A DNA stretch of 64,000 nt from an uncultured Allomuricauda sp. (GTDB lineage Bacteria; Bacteroidota; Bacteroidia; Flavobacteriales; Flavobacteriaceae): assembly GCF_947501165.1 (NCBI RefSeq), contig NZ_CANMUU010000002.1, positions 1,302,001 through 1,366,000 of the forward strand, in the 5' to 3' direction. Below, one piece after another: positions 54,495 through 62,817 of this stretch. Position numbers and translations under genes: made by a program. The notes under the pieces were generated by a model that worked only from the letters and a program-made list of their open reading frames with translations, was not told the DNA's origin and ran no database searches. How positions within the stretch are numbered: position 1 is the stretch's first letter; each line of letters opens with the position of its first letter.

Positions 54495-54501
54495 ATTTAC
54501 C

Positions 54502-54927
54502 CTACCCTATTTCAATAAATCTTTTGGGTTTGGGCAAAGCTTCTTCTTTTTTGGGTAATGCCAATTTCAGAATTCCATCTTCATAAATGGCGTCAATCTT
54601 GGAACCATCAATGGTCTCTGGTAAAGTGAATGCTCTTTTAAATGCAGTATAAGAGAATTCCTTTCTTGTAAAGTTTTCCTTGGTCTCAACATTTTCAGTT
54701 TTTCCTTCGCTGGAAATGGTAAGTACTTCATTGTCCACTTCAACCTTAAAATCTTCTTTTTTAGCACCTGGAACGGCCAACTCCAATTCAAAGCCAGCTT
54801 CGTTTTCCCTAATATTTACGGCAGGAAGATTTGTATGTAACTTATCCACTCCTCCGAACCAATCCGGTCCAAAAACATCATTTACGATTGAAGGAAAAAA
54901 CAGATTATTTCTTTTTACGATACTCAT
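54502..54927 (-). CDS. Hsp20 / alpha-crystallin small heat-shock protein
   Basis: Holdase chaperone that binds unfolding proteins. 141 residues with an alpha-crystallin domain (about 35-130): NIRENEAGFELELAVPGAKKEDF at its start and the ..DGILKLALPKKE C-terminal strand with the IXI-like tail KPKRFIEIG. The N-terminal arm has FFPSIVNDVFGPDWFG. The upstream region is exceptional: a sigma54-like element (54970-54985) and two matching palindromes (54995-55011, 55027-55043). Confidence 0.95.
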   Translation of the reverse strand: MSIVKRNNLFFPSIVNDVFGPDWFGGVDKLHTNLPAVNIRENEAGFELELAVPGAKKEDFKVEVDNEVLTISSEGKTENVETKENFTRKEFSYTAFKRAFTLPETIDGSKIDAIYEDGILKLALPKKEEALPKPKRFIEIG

Positions 54928-54969
54928 GGTAAATCAATTTTGTTTAGAATTAAAATCGTAATACCATTT

Positions 54970-54985
54970 TCAAATGCCGTACCAA
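54970..54985 (-). promoter_or_regulatory. Possible sigma54-type promoter for hsp20
   Basis: On the minus strand the 16-bp element TTGGTACGGCATTTGA resembles the -24/-12 consensus TGGCACG-N4-TTGCA, with GG at -24 but GA in place of the -12 GC. It would place the transcript start about 30 bp before the hsp20 ATG. No TAnnTTTG box is found at a proper distance from a TTG, so the ordinary promoter form is less likely. Confidence 0.35.
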
Positions 54986-54994
54986 CACGTTTTT

Positions 54995-55011
54995 AATGTC
55001 ATTTTGGCATT
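54995..55011. promoter_or_regulatory. Operator-like palindrome 2 upstream of hsp20
   Basis: 17 bp with arms of 7 bp around 3 bp: AATGNCA-N3-TGNCATT, with one mismatched pair between arms. It has the same arm sequence and spacer as the palindrome at 55027-55043; centres are 32 bp apart. Confidence 0.6.
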
Positions 55012-55026
55012 TTATTAATAAAACAT

Positions 55027-55043
55027 AATGACACTATGTCATT
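55027..55043. promoter_or_regulatory. Operator-like palindrome 1 upstream of hsp20
   Basis: A perfect 17-bp palindrome AATGACA-N3-TGTCATT, extendable by one T:A pair on each side (55026-55044). It overlaps the stop codon of the upstream TerB-like gene. Together with the copy at 54995-55011 it forms a paired site about three helical turns apart. Confidence 0.65.
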
Positions 55044-55443
55044 AATTGTATTGTGCTTTAAAAATATCTATGAGGACTTCAGGGGGAACAATTTTGTTGG
55101 GGTACTTGTGCATCACCTTCAAAACCTGGGCGATTCCGGTTGGAGGCAATCCCATTTTAAGGCCCATGGTGTGCAACGAATTGATTTCTTTTTCATGCTG
55201 CTCCTCATCAATGTTCATCAACAAAAGAAGTCTATGAAATTGAACGATACGTTCGGCTTGGGATTTTAGAATGGGTTTTGTGGTTTTCTTTTTCAACAAT
55301 TCATCAAAGGTAGTTTTGTCTATACCAAGGTTGGATGCTACTTTTACCAAGAACTGGTATTCCGAATCCTTAATGGATTGGTCCACTCTTGCAAAAGCAA
55401 TCATTTCGGATAAGATGTTCAGTTTTTCTTGGTAAGAGTCCAT
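55042..55443 (-). CDS. TerB-like tellurite-resistance family protein
   Basis: 133 residues, all helical, cytoplasmic. EKLNILSEMIAFARVDQSIKDSEYQFL is the acidic metal-site region of TerB-like domains, with a second set around MNIDEEQHEKEI and an amphipathic C-terminus. Function of stand-alone TerB proteins is unclear; they are linked with stress. It lies upstream of hsp20 on the same strand, 114 bp apart, but the hsp20 control elements lie in that gap. Confidence 0.78.
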   Translation of the reverse strand: MDSYQEKLNILSEMIAFARVDQSIKDSEYQFLVKVASNLGIDKTTFDELLKKKTTKPILKSQAERIVQFHRLLLLMNIDEEQHEKEINSLHTMGLKMGLPPTGIAQVLKVMHKYPNKIVPPEVLIDIFKAQYN

Positions 55444-55521
55444 AATCTTCCTGAGTTGGAGGTCTACTATGGATAACTCAAGATATATGAATTTAGTGTG
55501 CTACACCTATTAAGTGAACAT

Positions 55522-55553
55522 AAAAAGGGCAATGTTAACTGAACATTACCCTT
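55522..55553 (-). terminator. Intrinsic terminator after the 111-residue secreted protein
   Basis: Minus strand: a 12-bp stem (AAGGGTAATGTT / AACATTGCCCTT with one mismatch) around a 5-nt loop, then a short T-run (55526-55522). It lies 29 bp after the gene ending at 55583. Confidence 0.7.
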
Positions 55554-55582
55554 CCTTGGATAAAAACCCTAAAACAACACCA

Positions 55583-55918
55583 TTATGAAGTCAACCTCAC
55601 ATCAACTACATACTGCTTTCCAACCTCAAAATTGGTTATGTCCAGTTTCTTTTTATCCAATCTTCTATTAAGAAACTCTTTTACATCCCAATAATCCGAT
55701 TTGATTGCCAGGATTACGATACGCTTGTTCTCATTTAAAGCAAATAGAACTCGAGCGGTCAAATCCTTATTCTTTACATAAATTGAATTCTTGGCCAGAA
55801 TCTCTTGGATTTGTCCCGACAACGTATTTACCTCTGGATTCTTCTTTGAAGATGCAGCCGAAATACTACTAGATACCAACATAATAGCCGTAGCTATCGC
55901 TAAAATTAATTTTCCCAT
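55583..55918 (-). CDS. Small secreted protein of unknown function
   Basis: 111 residues with a signal peptide (cleavage near SISAAS, about 22). The mature part has strand-rich segments (ARVLFALNENKRIVILAIKSD, YVVDVRLT) and alternating charge. No family is recognised, but the layout suggests a small envelope protein of the flavobacterial kind. It has its own terminator (55522-55553) and stands alone. Confidence 0.7.
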   Translation of the reverse strand: MGKLILAIATAIMLVSSSISAASSKKNPEVNTLSGQIQEILAKNSIYVKNKDLTARVLFALNENKRIVILAIKSDYWDVKEFLNRRLDKKKLDITNFEVGKQYVVDVRLTS

Positions 55919-56059
55919 ATTGTTTTTTGATTAATGATGAATATTAATTGATTTGAATTGTATCATCAATTTTCAAAATTGTTTCCAGAAAAAAGAGCGT
56001 TTAACACAAGTTTGGTATCGAATTGGGATTCCTTTTTGAGATTAAGAAAAATTTATCAC

Positions 56060-56088
56060 AAAAAAAGGGCTTGAAAAATCAAGCCCTT
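56060..56088 (-). terminator. Intrinsic terminator for sucC
   Basis: Minus strand: a perfect 9-bp stem (AAGGGCTTG / CAAGCCCTT) around a 6-nt loop, followed by T7 in total at the 3' side. It lies 25 bp after the sucC stop. Confidence 0.85.
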
Positions 56089-56112
56089 CTATACATGTTA
56101 TGTTTCTAATTC

Positions 56113-57306
56113 TTAGGCAAGCACTTCTTTTACCTTATCGGCAGCTTCTTGGAACTGCACCGCAGAGTGTACCGCTAAACCTGAATTATCAATAATTTCT
56201 TTGGCCAATTCTGCATTGGTACCTTGCAGTCTTACAATGATTGGCACTTTAATGGAGTCTCCCATATTTTTGTAAGCATCCACAACACCTTGGGCCACTC
56301 TGTCACAACGAACAATTCCTCCAAAGATGTTAATCAATATAGCCTTAACATTAGGGTCTTTTAAAATTATCCTAAAAGCCTCTTCCACTCGTTTGGCATC
56401 TGCAGTTCCGCCTACGTCCAAGAAATTGGCAGGTTCACCACCAGCCATTTTTATCAAGTCCATAGTTGCCATGGCCAAACCTGCACCATTTACCATACAA
56501 CCCACATTACCATCAAGATCTACATAATTCAACCCAACCTCACGTGCTTCAACCTCAATCGGGTTCTCTTCACGCAAATCACGCATTTCTGCGTACGTTT
56601 TTCTTCTGTACAACGCGTTATCATCGATAGAAACTTTGGCATCCACCGCCATAATCAAATCATCAGAGGTCTTCAAAACGGGGTTAATTTCAAACAAACT
56701 GGCATCACTTTGCTCATATGCCTTATATAAGGCCGAGACAAATTTGAGCATTTCTTTAAAGGACTGCCCAGAAAGCCCAAGATTAAAAGCTATTCTTCTC
56801 GCTTGAAAAGGAAGCAAACCTGTTGCCGGGTCAATTTCTTCAGTAAAAATCAAATGAGGTGTTTTCTCCGCAACCTCTTCAATGTCCATTCCTCCTTCCG
56901 TGGAGTACATGATCATATTTCTACCTGTACCTCTGTTCAAAAGAACAGACATATAAAACTCGTTGGTTTCGCTATCCCCAGGATAATAAACATCTTCAGC
57001 CACCAAAACTTGGTGCACTTTTTTCCCTTCTGCCGAAGTTTGGGGTGTAATCAAATTCATTCCAATGATACTTCCAGCCAGCTCTTCAACTTCTTTCAGG
57101 TTTTTGGCCAACTTAACTCCTCCTCCTTTACCACGGCCTCCAGCATGTACTTGCGCCTTGATAACGTGCCATCCTGTTCCGGTTTCTTGAGTCAATTGTT
57201 TGGCTGCATCTACAGCTTCTTTTGCATTTCTGGCTACAATGCCTCGTTGGATTCGCACACCAAAACTGGCCAAAATCTCTTTTCCTTGATATTCGTGAAG
57301 ATTCAT
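56113..57306 (-). CDS. sucC: Succinate-CoA ligase (ADP-forming) subunit beta
   Basis: TCA-cycle enzyme converting succinyl-CoA to succinate with ATP formation. 397 residues: an ATP-grasp domain (MNLHEYQGKEILASFGV; KAQVHAGGRGKGGGVKLAK near residue 51; FEINPV) and the C-terminal CoA-ligase domain with GCMVNGAGLAMATMDLI and NFLDVGGTA. It is a single gene here; sucD is not adjacent, as is common in flavobacteria. A -7 box is at 57331-57338 and a strong terminator follows. Confidence 0.96.
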   Translation of the reverse strand: MNLHEYQGKEILASFGVRIQRGIVARNAKEAVDAAKQLTQETGTGWHVIKAQVHAGGRGKGGGVKLAKNLKEVEELAGSIIGMNLITPQTSAEGKKVHQVLVAEDVYYPGDSETNEFYMSVLLNRGTGRNMIMYSTEGGMDIEEVAEKTPHLIFTEEIDPATGLLPFQARRIAFNLGLSGQSFKEMLKFVSALYKAYEQSDASLFEINPVLKTSDDLIMAVDAKVSIDDNALYRRKTYAEMRDLREENPIEVEAREVGLNYVDLDGNVGCMVNGAGLAMATMDLIKMAGGEPANFLDVGGTADAKRVEEAFRIILKDPNVKAILINIFGGIVRCDRVAQGVVDAYKNMGDSIKVPIIVRLQGTNAELAKEIIDNSGLAVHSAVQFQEAADKVKEVLA

Positions 57307-57330
57307 TTAGAAGTAACTTTTAATTGCTGA

Positions 57331-57338
57331 CAAAAATA
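57331..57338 (-). promoter_or_regulatory. -7 box before sucC
   Basis: Minus-strand TATTTTTG matches TAnnTTTG 25 bp upstream of the sucC ATG. The -33 match (TTTAGG) is weak. Confidence 0.5.
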
Positions 57339-57367
57339 GAAAACGAAAGGTAATTACCCTAAAGAAC

Positions 57368-58006
57368 TTATACTTTAAAATCTTTAAAATCGAGTGGGTC
57401 AAAATTTTTGAAGTGTCCATTCATTTCTATTGTGGATTTCGTACGGTTTATACTCTCTAGAACGGCTGAAGTTGTTTCCAAATGTCTTTGAATAAACAAT
57501 AACCTATCCGTTTCTTTGGGTACTTGAAGTAACTGATATTCTTGTTGGAAAGACAAACCCATTTTATGGGCAAGTGAATAGCTGTTGAACTGCTTTGGTG
57601 AGGTCTTTGTAAAGGGCACTTCCATTAAGTCATATAGTTTTTCAATCTTGTCCAAAACGGTTTTCCGAAGGGTATCATTGGCATCATTTTCAACATCCAA
57701 AAACTCAACTTCCCCTCCAGCATATAGCTTTCCTTCCATTTGATTCTCAAAGGACAAAACCCGAAACACCTGACGTGCTATGCACACTACGTCCATTTCT
57801 CCTCCTTCATAAGTATTTACTACTTCAACCAACTGTACCTCTGTTCCGTACGCAATGGAGTTATTGATATAGACCGGGATTCCAAAAGTTATGGCCTCAT
57901 TCCTGCAATCATTGATAAGTTGTTTATAGCGTTCTTCAAAAATATGGAGAGGTACCGTTTCTCCTGGAAAGAACACGGACTGCAACGGGAATAGGGGTAA
58001 TGTCAT
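57368..58006 (-). CDS. Lon-protease substrate-binding domain protein
   Basis: 212 residues equal to the N-terminal LON domain alone, with no ATPase or peptidase part: LPLFPLQSVFFPGETVPLHIFEERY is the family start, then GTEVQLVEVVNTYEGGEMDVV. Stand-alone LON-domain proteins are widespread and poorly understood. It is divergent from lysA and upstream of sucC by 62 bp on the same strand. Confidence 0.9.
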   Translation of the reverse strand: MTLPLFPLQSVFFPGETVPLHIFEERYKQLINDCRNEAITFGIPVYINNSIAYGTEVQLVEVVNTYEGGEMDVVCIARQVFRVLSFENQMEGKLYAGGEVEFLDVENDANDTLRKTVLDKIEKLYDLMEVPFTKTSPKQFNSYSLAHKMGLSFQQEYQLLQVPKETDRLLFIQRHLETTSAVLESINRTKSTIEMNGHFKNFDPLDFKDFKV

Positions 58007-58071
58007 GCTGAATATTTGTCCTAAATTTACAATGACCGCATAGAAGTGACAAGAATATATGTTGTATTGTT

Positions 58072-58089
58072 TTGTTATTTTTATAACAA
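58072..58089. repeat. 7-bp inverted repeat before lysA
   Basis: TTGTTAT (58072-58078) and ATAACAA (58083-58089) flank TTTT; a direct copy of TTGTTAT follows at 58091-58097. The cluster is 27-52 bp upstream of the lysA -33 box and may be an operator shared with the divergent LON-domain gene. Confidence 0.45.
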
Positions 58090-58123
58090 TTTGTTATATT
58101 AATTTTAATTAAAAAATGCATTC

Positions 58124-58154
58124 TTGTAGAACTTCACTTCTTCTGTTAGATTTG
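58124..58154 (+). promoter_or_regulatory. Bacteroidota consensus promoter for lysA
   Basis: TTG (58124-58126) and TAGATTTG (58147-58154) are 20 bp apart, close to the TTG-N19-TAnnTTTG consensus. The lysA ATG follows 16 bp later, so the leader is very short. Confidence 0.75.
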
Positions 58155-58170
58155 TCAAAAGTTTATTTTT

Positions 58171-59412
58171 ATGGATTCCAATACCCTGTTAGAAATCACC
58201 AAAGAATTTGATGCACCTTTATACGTATATGATGCGAATAAGATTGAATCACAGTTCAATCGCCTTAGCACCGCGTTCTCTGGAGTAGGCAAACTTCGCT
58301 TGAATTACGCCGCAAAGGCTCTTTCCAATATTGCCGTGCTCCGTTTGATGAACAAACTTGGCGCAGGTTTGGATACGGTTTCCATTCAAGAGGTTAAATT
58401 AGGCTTGATGGCCGGTTTTCAGCCGGAATCCATAATTTATACTCCAAATGGTGTTTCCTTGGAAGAAATTGAAGAAGCAGCGGCTCTAGGAGTTCAAATC
58501 AATATCGATAATCTGTCCATTTTGGAACAATTTGGGAATAAGTTTCCAAATATTCCCGTATGTATCCGCATCAACCCGCATGTAATGGCCGGTGGAAACT
58601 CCAACATTTCTGTGGGGCATATCGATTCCAAGTTCGGTATAAGCATTCATCAAATTCCGCACTTGTTGCGTATTGTTGAGCTTACAAATATGAATATCAA
58701 CGGAATTCATATGCACACAGGGAGCGATATTTTGGACATTGATGTTTTCCTCTATGCTTCTGAAATATTGTTTGAAACCGCCAAAAATTTCAAAAACTTG
58801 GAATTCATAGATTTCGGGAGCGGATTCAAAGTGCCCTATAAAATGGGTGATATTGAAACCAATATTGAGGAATTGGGCAAGAAGCTTACCACCCGTTTTA
58901 ACCAGTTTTGCGAAGAATACGGTAAAGAGCTAACCCTCGCTTTTGAACCCGGTAAATTCTTGGTCAGTGAAGCGGGATACTTTTTGGCCAAAGTAAATGT
59001 GGTAAAGCAAACCACATCCACAGTATTTGCAAGTATCGATTCTGGTTTCAACCATTTGATTCGTCCTATGTTATATGGTTCCAATCATGAAATCTCCAAC
59101 ATATCCAATCCTGAAGGAAGAGAGCGCTACTATTCTGTTGTAGGATATATTTGCGAAACCGATACTTTTGGCAGTAATAGAAGAATCAACGAGATTTCCG
59201 AAGGGGATATTCTATGCTTTAAAAATGCAGGGGCTTACTGCTTTACTATGGCCAGTAACTATAATTCAAGATATCGTCCTGCCGAAGTACTTTGGTATAA
59301 CGGAAAAGCGCATTTGATTAGAAAAAGGGAGACTTTTGATGACATACTTCATAACCAAGTGGATGTTCAAGAATTATTTGAAAAACCTACGGTTAAAGCC
59401 GTTATGAAGTAG
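58171..59412 (+). CDS. lysA: Diaminopimelate decarboxylase
   Basis: Last step of lysine synthesis: meso-diaminopimelate to lysine and CO2. 413 residues, PLP fold-type III. PLP-binding Lys49 in NYAAKALSN, HMHTGSDI, the PLP-phosphate motif FGSGFK, EPGKFLVSEAG and the active-site CETDTFG are all present. The start follows a strong promoter by 16 bp. The next gene starts 3 bp after its stop. dapD of the same pathway is at 36896. Confidence 0.95.
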   Translation: MDSNTLLEITKEFDAPLYVYDANKIESQFNRLSTAFSGVGKLRLNYAAKALSNIAVLRLMNKLGAGLDTVSIQEVKLGLMAGFQPESIIYTPNGVSLEEIEEAAALGVQINIDNLSILEQFGNKFPNIPVCIRINPHVMAGGNSNISVGHIDSKFGISIHQIPHLLRIVELTNMNINGIHMHTGSDILDIDVFLYASEILFETAKNFKNLEFIDFGSGFKVPYKMGDIETNIEELGKKLTTRFNQFCEEYGKELTLAFEPGKFLVSEAGYFLAKVNVVKQTTSTVFASIDSGFNHLIRPMLYGSNHEISNISNPEGRERYYSVVGYICETDTFGSNRRINEISEGDILCFKNAGAYCFTMASNYNSRYRPAEVLWYNGKAHLIRKRETFDDILHNQVDVQELFEKPTVKAVMK

Positions 59413-59415
59413 GGT

Positions 59416-59829
59416 ATGGATGTATTGGCCATATTTATATCCATCACGTTTACTTTTTTGGCCGTACTACATTTTTATTGGTCGCTTTTTGGAATCAAAA
59501 GTCCAGAAAAGGTGATACCTGCTATTGGTGCTGAGAAAAAGGTAAAAACCCCAGGAAAATTGGCCGCGGCCCTGGTTGGTTTAGCACTATTGGGTTTTGC
59601 GCTTGTTTTTTTAAACAGGGTGATAATGTACCTTGATTTCTATTGGCTTAAGTACGTTTCTATAAGCATAGGCATGATTTTTATTGTGAGAGCTCTTGGC
59701 GATTTCAAATATGTTGGTTTTTTCAAAACTTCCAAAGACAGTAAATTTTCTGCTCTGGATACTCGTTATTACTCACCACTATGTTTGCTAATGGGCACGC
59801 TTATCTTAATATTGGAACTATTTTCCTGA
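59416..59829 (+). CDS. DUF3995 membrane protein
   Basis: 137 residues, four membrane helices (about 5-22, 50-70, 78-97, 115-135) with the DUF3995 pattern LHFYWSLFGIKSPEKVIPAIG at the N-terminus. Function is unknown. It is 3 bp after lysA, probably co-transcribed, but a functional tie is not evident. Confidence 0.83.
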   Translation: MDVLAIFISITFTFLAVLHFYWSLFGIKSPEKVIPAIGAEKKVKTPGKLAAALVGLALLGFALVFLNRVIMYLDFYWLKYVSISIGMIFIVRALGDFKYVGFFKTSKDSKFSALDTRYYSPLCLLMGTLILILELFS

Positions 59830-59853
59830 ACACTATTTTGGCATAATTTTCGT

Positions 59854-59861
59854 TAGTTTTG
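59854..59861 (+). promoter_or_regulatory. -7 box before the thioredoxin gene
   Basis: TAGTTTTG matches TAnnTTTG 30 bp before the start at 59892; no TTG sits at the right distance. Confidence 0.4.
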
Positions 59862-59891
59862 ATAAAGTCCAAGGACTAAACCCTCAAAATC

Positions 59892-60428
59892 ATGCTTATG
59901 CGTTCTATTTTTACTCTTTTTTCCCAAACCAGCTTATTACTTTTATTGGTGTCTGGATTTCACGCTCAAGCCCAATCTGTTGAATGGATCAGTTGGGAAG
60001 AAGCTGTCCAGTTGACACAAAACGAAACGAATCCAAAGAAAATATTTGTAGATGTTTACACCGATTGGTGCGGATGGTGCAAAAAAATGGATAAAGATAC
60101 TTTTCAAAACCCTGAGGTTGCGGCTTATATGCAAGACAACTTTTACATGGTAAAGTTTGATGCCGAAGGAAAAGACCCTATCGAATATCAAGGTAAAACA
60201 TTCAAATATGTACCTTCTGGAAGAAGAGGATATCATGAATTGGCAGCAGCACTGCTTCAAGGTAAGATGAGTTATCCTACTGTTGTATTTCTTGATGAAA
60301 AGCTAAATATGCTTTCTCCTGTTCCAGGATATCAAAAAGCGAAGCCTTTTCTAAAAATTGCCCGATATTTTGGGGACGATATTTACAAAAATCAGGATTG
60401 GAAGGAGTACGATAAGGCAAGTAGATAA
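59892..60428 (+). CDS. Exported thioredoxin-like protein (CGWC)
   Basis: 178 residues with a signal peptide (cleavage near HAQAQ, about 28) and a thioredoxin domain whose active site is Cys60-Gly-Trp-Cys63 in VYTDWCGWCKKMD, followed by a cis-Pro loop (SYPTVVFL). The N-terminal half resembles DUF255/DsbDgamma-like folds. Likely a periplasmic disulfide reductase or isomerase. Its stop abuts that of convergent guaB with no spacer. Confidence 0.88.
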   Translation: MLMRSIFTLFSQTSLLLLLVSGFHAQAQSVEWISWEEAVQLTQNETNPKKIFVDVYTDWCGWCKKMDKDTFQNPEVAAYMQDNFYMVKFDAEGKDPIEYQGKTFKYVPSGRRGYHELAAALLQGKMSYPTVVFLDEKLNMLSPVPGYQKAKPFLKIARYFGDDIYKNQDWKEYDKASR

Positions 60429-61901
60429 TTATCTACTATAATTCGGACTCTCTTTAGTAATGGTCACGTCATGAGGGTGACTTTCATGAATACCGCTCGC
60501 TGTGATTTTAACAAATCGTCCGGTTTCCTTTAAAGTTTCAATGTCTTTGGCACCACAATACCCCATACCAGCACGAAGGCCACCAATAAATTGGTGGACA
60601 CTTTCAAAAAGGTCTCCTTTATAAGGTACACGACCTACAATACCTTCCGGAACCAATTTCTTGATATCATCCTCCACATCTTGGAAATAACGGTCTTTAC
60701 TACCTTCCTTCATGGCTTCCACCGAACCCATTCCACGGTAGGATTTAAACTTTCGACCTTCATATATAATGGTCTCGCCTGGAGATTCTTTTGTCCCAGC
60801 CAACAAAGAACCTAACATTACCGTATCGGCTCCAGCCGCAATGGCTTTAGGAATATCGCCTGTATATCGAATACCACCATCAGCAATTACGGGTACTCCA
60901 GTACCTTTAATAGCAGCAGCCACTTCTAATACTGCGGAAAATTGAGGGAATCCTACTCCTGCAACTACTCGAGTTGTACATATTGAACCAGGTCCAATAC
61001 CCACCTTTACAGCATCGGCCCCTGCTTCTACCAAATATTTTGCTGCTTCACCCGTGGCTATGTTGCCCACAATAACATCGAGTTCAGGAAATTTCTGTTT
61101 TACCGCCTTTAAAGCTCTAACAACTCCTTTGGAGTGCCCATGTGCAGTATCTATTACAATGGCGTCTACACCTGCATTTACCAGTGCCTCTGCCCTATCT
61201 ACTGAGTCTGGGGTTACTCCAATAGCGGCTGCTACTCTAAGTCTTCCATATTGGTCCTTATTGGCAATAGGTTTTTGAGTGAGCTTGGTAATATCCCTAA
61301 AGGTAATTAGCCCTACCAACTTATTGTCATCATTTACTACAGGAAGCTTTTCAATCTTATTTTCCTGTAGAATAACCTCTGCTTCGGTCAATGATGTTCC
61401 TTCACTAACAGTAACCAGATTTTCGGCTGTCATTACTTCAGAAATAGACCTCTGTTCATTTTTCTCAAACCGTAAATCACGATTGGTGACAATACCTATT
61501 AATTTCTGTTCGTCATCAACTATTGGGATGCCGCCAATACTATGTTCCCTCATACTGGCCTTGGCATCCTTAACATAAGAATCCAATGGTAAAGTAACGG
61601 GGTCCATAATCATACCACTTTCCGCCCTTTTTACCTTTCGCACTTTATTGGCCTGTTGTTCAATGGTCATGTTCTTGTGGAGCACACCGATACCTCCCTC
61701 TCTAGCCATAGCAATGGCCATTTGTGATTCGGTAACCGTGTCCATTGCCGCAGAGACAATAGGAACATTGATACTTATATTTTTTGTAAACTTGGTTTGA
61801 ATGCTTACTTCTCTGGGAAGTATTTCTGAATAACCAGGCACTAAGAGGACATCGTCATAGGTCAATCCCTCGCCAACAATTTTTGAAAGATGAGCTTCCA
61901 T
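60429..61901 (-). CDS. guaB: Inosine-5'-monophosphate dehydrogenase
   Basis: Oxidises IMP to XMP, the committed step of GMP synthesis. 490 residues: TIM barrel with the active-site loop [17 protein letters not shown] (the catalytic Cys follows SI), [12 protein letters not shown] and the R-x-Y flap MGSVEAM; a CBS pair (about 95-205) is inserted near residue 93. Length is normal. Monocistronic, with a -7 box at 61925-61932; guaA is not adjacent. Confidence 0.96.
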   Translation of the reverse strand: MEAHLSKIVGEGLTYDDVLLVPGYSEILPREVSIQTKFTKNISINVPIVSAAMDTVTESQMAIAMAREGGIGVLHKNMTIEQQANKVRKVKRAESGMIMDPVTLPLDSYVKDAKASMREHSIGGIPIVDDEQKLIGIVTNRDLRFEKNEQRSISEVMTAENLVTVSEGTSLTEAEVILQENKIEKLPVVNDDNKLVGLITFRDITKLTQKPIANKDQYGRLRVAAAIGVTPDSVDRAEALVNAGVDAIVIDTAHGHSKGVVRALKAVKQKFPELDVIVGNIATGEAAKYLVEAGADAVKVGIGPGSICTTRVVAGVGFPQFSAVLEVAAAIKGTGVPVIADGGIRYTGDIPKAIAAGADTVMLGSLLAGTKESPGETIIYEGRKFKSYRGMGSVEAMKEGSKDRYFQDVEDDIKKLVPEGIVGRVPYKGDLFESVHQFIGGLRAGMGYCGAKDIETLKETGRFVKITASGIHESHPHDVTITKESPNYSR

Positions 61902-61924
61902 TGCAATTACGGATTAATTGCGTG

Positions 61925-61932
61925 CAAATATA
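61925..61932 (-). promoter_or_regulatory. -7 box before guaB
   Basis: Minus-strand TATATTTG matches TAnnTTTG 24 bp upstream of the guaB ATG. No strong -33 TTG at the consensus distance. Confidence 0.5.
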
Positions 61933-62024
61933 CCATATTTTATATGAAGTCTCACCTACATCACAAATCGATGATTTGGTTTGAAATATCATTTATTTTT
62001 ATTTAGACTTGTTTTAAATAATAT

Positions 62025-62032
62025 TATATTTG
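62025..62032 (+). promoter_or_regulatory. -7 box before the DUF6686 gene
   Basis: TATATTTG matches TAnnTTTG 18 bp upstream of the ATG at 62050. It lies within the longer open frame from 61981 and so argues for the shorter gene. Confidence 0.5.
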
Positions 62033-62049
62033 AGTATCAATTCAAATCT

Positions 62050-62400
62050 ATGTGCACTGCCCTTAAATTTTTGAACCAGACCAAAAATGGACACTTTACG
62101 TTTTGTGATAATTCTAAACTATTTCAAATTACATTTAACAACTTGTGTTTTGAGTTCTATGAGTGGGAATTGGAGAATTTTAAATCCTACATAGCAGCAC
62201 TGATGAAAACTAAATGGGATTCTCTCCATAAAGATACATTTCGGTCCAAAAAAGTACCTATTTCGGTGGGCAATAAATATTTTGTTATACTTGTCTCGGA
62301 GGAAGAACTTTTTGAATTGGATGCATTATTGAATCTTGAGACAAAAAAGATACCTATGCTACATGCCAAAGACATCAACTACAGGTTTATAGAAAACTAG
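62050..62400 (+). CDS. DUF6686-like small protein
   Basis: 116 residues from ATG 62050 (MCTALKFLNQTKNGHF); the frame is open upstream but the -7 box supports this start. Composition and the WELENFKSYI ... KKVPISVGNKYF segments match, from memory, the DUF6686 family of Bacteroidota, whose function is unknown. No signal peptide. A strong terminator follows at 62433. Confidence 0.68.
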   Translation: MCTALKFLNQTKNGHFTFCDNSKLFQITFNNLCFEFYEWELENFKSYIAALMKTKWDSLHKDTFRSKKVPISVGNKYFVILVSEEELFELDALLNLETKKIPMLHAKDINYRFIEN

Positions 62401-62432
62401 CTTCCTAAGTGTTCTCAGGAGTTAGTAGGTTT

Positions 62433-62467
62433 GAAAGCGGCACTAGGATTCTGCCGCTTTCTTTTTT
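62433..62467 (+). terminator. Intrinsic terminator after the DUF6686-like gene
   Basis: GAAAGCGGC / GCCGCTTTC form a perfect 9-bp stem around an 11-nt loop, followed by T6 (62462-62467). It lies 32 bp after the stop codon. Confidence 0.88.
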
Positions 62468-62563
62468 AATCAATCTAAATACAAATACCTGAAAAACAAC
62501 TATTTAAATCGTTTCTAAGTCAAGGCAATTTTAATTTTATAGGGAATAAAAAAATTGATTGTT

Positions 62564-62809
62564 ATGCCTATAAGATCAGCCACAAATTGTACGAATTGCA
62601 CAAACTTTACAAACGGTAGTACTTGTGTTCAACACAATATTCCAGTATCTGAAAGACATACTTGTGATAGTTTTTCCATGAAGGATGCCCTAAAGGATGA
62701 TATGAACTGCGGAACATGTTCCCGTTTTAGTACACCTACATGTCCGCACCCTGGAAAAGCATCAAAAGAAATGTTATGTTCCAAGTGGGCTCCACAGGCT
62801 GTTGCCTAA
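62564..62809 (+). CDS. Cysteine-rich mini-protein, probably metal-binding
   Basis: 81 residues from ATG 62564 with eight cysteines (9, 12, 21, 34, 49, 52, 60, 72), including two CxxC pairs (CTNC, CGTC) and His24, His32 and His62. No signal peptide is present, so in the cytoplasm the cysteines would be reduced and suited to binding Zn or an Fe-S cluster. No family is recognised. It ends 8 bp before the convergent TonB-dependent receptor. Confidence 0.68.
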   Translation: MPIRSATNCTNCTNFTNGSTCVQHNIPVSERHTCDSFSMKDALKDDMNCGTCSRFSTPTCPHPGKASKEMLCSKWAPQAVA

Positions 62810-62817
62810 GTAAAAGT

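Noticed and set aside
54469..54590. A short plus-strand frame starting ATGAAACAC that looks like a leader peptide before hsp20
   Set aside because: It contains the uvrB terminator, runs antisense into hsp20 and has no plausible promoter or family.
55042..55443. Tellurite-resistance operon because of the TerB-like gene
   Set aside because: TerC, TerD and TerZ-type genes are absent; the domain occurs alone in many genomes.
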